Origin: Flagellimonas beolgyonensis
Lineage (GTDB): Bacteria; Bacteroidota; Bacteroidia; Flavobacteriales; Flavobacteriaceae
Direction of reading: 5' to 3'
Assembly (NCBI RefSeq): GCF_003992615.1
Contig: NZ_RZMY01000018.1
Coordinates: 474,201-538,200 of the forward strand
Length of the DNA: 64,000 bases
The first letter of the stretch is position 1, and every line of letters starts with the position of its first letter. The notes beneath the pieces were generated by a model, which was not told the origin of the DNA, did no database searches, and worked only from the letters and a program-made list of their open reading frames with translations. Both the position numbers and the translations under genes were made by a program. This document shows, piece after piece, positions 62,868-64,000 of this stretch.

Positions 62868-63707
62868 ATGAATTACCAAAAGCTGCTATCGGAATTTGAG
62901 GGTCAATTGGATGCCTTGGAAAGCGGGAACGGTGATGTGCTGTTCAAAGCGGAGAAGGGAATTGTTCTGGTGGAGAAGAGTATTCGGAAACTTCAAAAAC
63001 AGATTACGGGAAAGACCTTTACCACCCAAGAGGATGAGATCTATTTCTTTAAGCATGTCAAGCCCCAGATCTTTAGCAAGCTGATCTATTATGTCAAACT
63101 GTTCAGTATTGAGAGCAAACGACCAAGGGGGAAGAATGCGGCCCAAATCAAATACCTCCAACATCAAATCGATAAGTTCCAGACGTTCTTCAATGATAAT
63201 TTGGAATTTTACAATTATTACCGGCGGGGGGCCATGTCCCTTGACGAACAATATTTTGTGCGTGGCAACCGCGATTTGAGATTGCCCTTGGAATCCTACC
63301 ACTTTTTGATCGATGACCGATTCTCCACCTGTCAGGATGGTACAGTGGCCACCATTATGGCCTATGACATGTTGATCGTCTACCTGAGAAAGGAGGTGGA
63401 TGATCTGAACAATTCCCTGGAACCCCAAAAGAACACACCTATGGAAAAACCTTCTAAATTATTCTGGACCGGTAGCAAGACCGACCTCATTGAACTTCTA
63501 TATGCATTGCATGCGAGCAATGCCATCAACAGCGGTACTGTGGATATCAAAGAGTTGGCTTTGCATTTTGAGCATTTTTACAATGTGGACTTGGGGAACT
63601 ATTACCATACCTTCATCGAGATACGGTCGAGAAAGACCAGTAAGACCCGTTTTTTGGACAAGCTGATCGAGATGCTCAACCAACGGATGGATTCCTTGGA
63701 TGAGTGA
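62868..63707 (+). CDS. rteC: RteC-family excision/transfer regulator
   Basis: A 279-aa, mainly helical protein. The N-terminus has FEGQLDALESGN, then YFFKHVKPQIFSKLIYYVKLFSIES, LEFYNYYRRGAMSLDEQYFVRG and a C-terminal winged-helix-like block LFWTGSKTDLIELLYALHASNAINSGTVDIKELALHFEHFYNVDLGNYYHTFIEIRSRK. These match RteC, which in CTnDOT controls excision and transfer functions. Its presence argues that the element extends at least to here. It lies 12 bases after the synthase gene. Confidence 0.9.
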   Translation: MNYQKLLSEFEGQLDALESGNGDVLFKAEKGIVLVEKSIRKLQKQITGKTFTTQEDEIYFFKHVKPQIFSKLIYYVKLFSIESKRPRGKNAAQIKYLQHQIDKFQTFFNDNLEFYNYYRRGAMSLDEQYFVRGNRDLRLPLESYHFLIDDRFSTCQDGTVATIMAYDMLIVYLRKEVDDLNNSLEPQKNTPMEKPSKLFWTGSKTDLIELLYALHASNAINSGTVDIKELALHFEHFYNVDLGNYYHTFIEIRSRKTSKTRFLDKLIEMLNQRMDSLDE

Positions 63708-63933
63708 GTTTTGATTTTCCCCAAGTTGGTACCAAGGTGGGAATATTGGTTTTGGAGCCGTTTGGGTCGTTATTTTTCTTTTTTCCTTTGTTAAGGATTG
63801 GCTTCATTTAGTCAAAAGGAAACAATTGGGTTCAAAATATTGGGCCAAAAAATCGTTCCCAAGATGGGACCCAACTCTGGAAGTTTTCTGAAATTCCTTT
63901 TTGAGTTTTGTGGACGAAAGTCAAATCAGGATG

Positions 63934-63976
63934 GGGCCACCAAATTGGTTGAAAACAATGCGGTGGCCCTTTTTTA
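63934..63976 (+). terminator. Rho-independent terminator near the right edge
   Basis: A perfect 8-bp stem GGGCCACC/GGTGGCCC with a 20-base loop and at least six T. It is 227 bases after the rteC stop. The stretch 63708-63933 shows no gene; an ATG at 63989 may begin the next gene but only four codons are inside the window. Confidence 0.8.
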
Positions 63977-64000
63977 AAAACTAGAAGTATGGCGGCGACC

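Larger units (their letters stand above)
12174..64000. mobile_element. Integrative conjugative element (CTnDOT-like backbone), left end to beyond window
   Basis: The hallmark genes are in one stretch: IntDOT-like integrase beside a tRNA, a traE-F-G-I-J-K-M-N operon, SSB, a RadC-like protein, BfmA/BtgA-type MobA, a DUF5712 MobB, a TraG-type MobC coupling protein and an RteC regulator. Genes with clearly AT-richer sequence (27.1-30.3 kb; 43.5-49.4 kb) are embedded as cargo. At least 51.8 kb belongs to it if rteC is part of the same element. No second integrase or tRNA fragment marks an inner boundary, but nested elements cannot be excluded. Confidence 0.82.

Noticed and set aside
63708..64000. 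Possible right attachment site
   Set aside because: No copy of the tRNA-Pro 3' end sequence is found before the window edge.

Overview
The window comes from a Bacteroidota genome, most likely marine Flavobacteriaceae (a Muricauda/Allomuricauda-like relative is my guess). The pointers are SusC/SusD and TonB receptors, a giant SprB-repeat adhesin with a type IX secretion type B end domain, TAnnTTTG promoter boxes, and a Bacteroides-type tra/mob/RteC conjugation set.

Region 1 (1-12100) is chromosomal: the end of murQ, a lipoprotein sugar dehydrogenase, the 2768-aa adhesin, a DUF2267 gene, and a phosphoribosyltransferase/hydrolase pair. It ends at a tRNA-Pro(GGG) gene (12100-12173).

Region 2 (12174 to beyond 64000) looks like one integrative conjugative element (ICE) inserted at that tRNA. 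It starts with an IntDOT-like integrase and carries a DUF6660/TonB receptor module, a ParB-like protein, an autoinhibited Fic protein with a repeat array over its start codon, and a tra operon (traE-F-G-I-J-K-M-N on the minus strand). Then come an NdpA-like/membrane protein pair, SSB, a RadC-like protein, a probable oriT with mobA-mobB-mobC, and, near the right edge, an RteC regulator. The right attachment site is not in the window.

Cargo lies between mobC and rteC. A MarR-controlled redox operon has three matching operators. A 1601-aa exonuclease-RecQ-UvrD fusion sits next to a Gabija-like GajA/GajB pair, with a two-gene cassette (unknown protein plus PD-(D/E)XK-like nuclease) behind an attC-shaped hairpin. 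An XRE-like regulator with a perfect 12-bp inverted-repeat operator faces a long imperfect palindrome. Next is a SusC/SusD/zinc protease operon, then a DUF6520 peptide/beta-propeller-like/MauE operon. Last is a locus with a PAS-AraC regulator and a small DUF7793-like gene, both broken (in-frame stop; frameshift), beside an alpha-oxoamine synthase-GNAT fusion.

A 17-bp element repeated at a 21-bp period lies both upstream of the MauE operon and between the DUF7793-like gene and the synthase, suggesting a shared AraC-type regulon. The best candidates for undescribed systems are the exonuclease-RecQ-UvrD protein with its neighbours, the NdpA/membrane pair, the synthase/PAS-AraC/DUF6520 regulon, and the regulator-operator-palindrome region at 49.4-49.6 kb. 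All calls come from reading the sequence; no database search was run.
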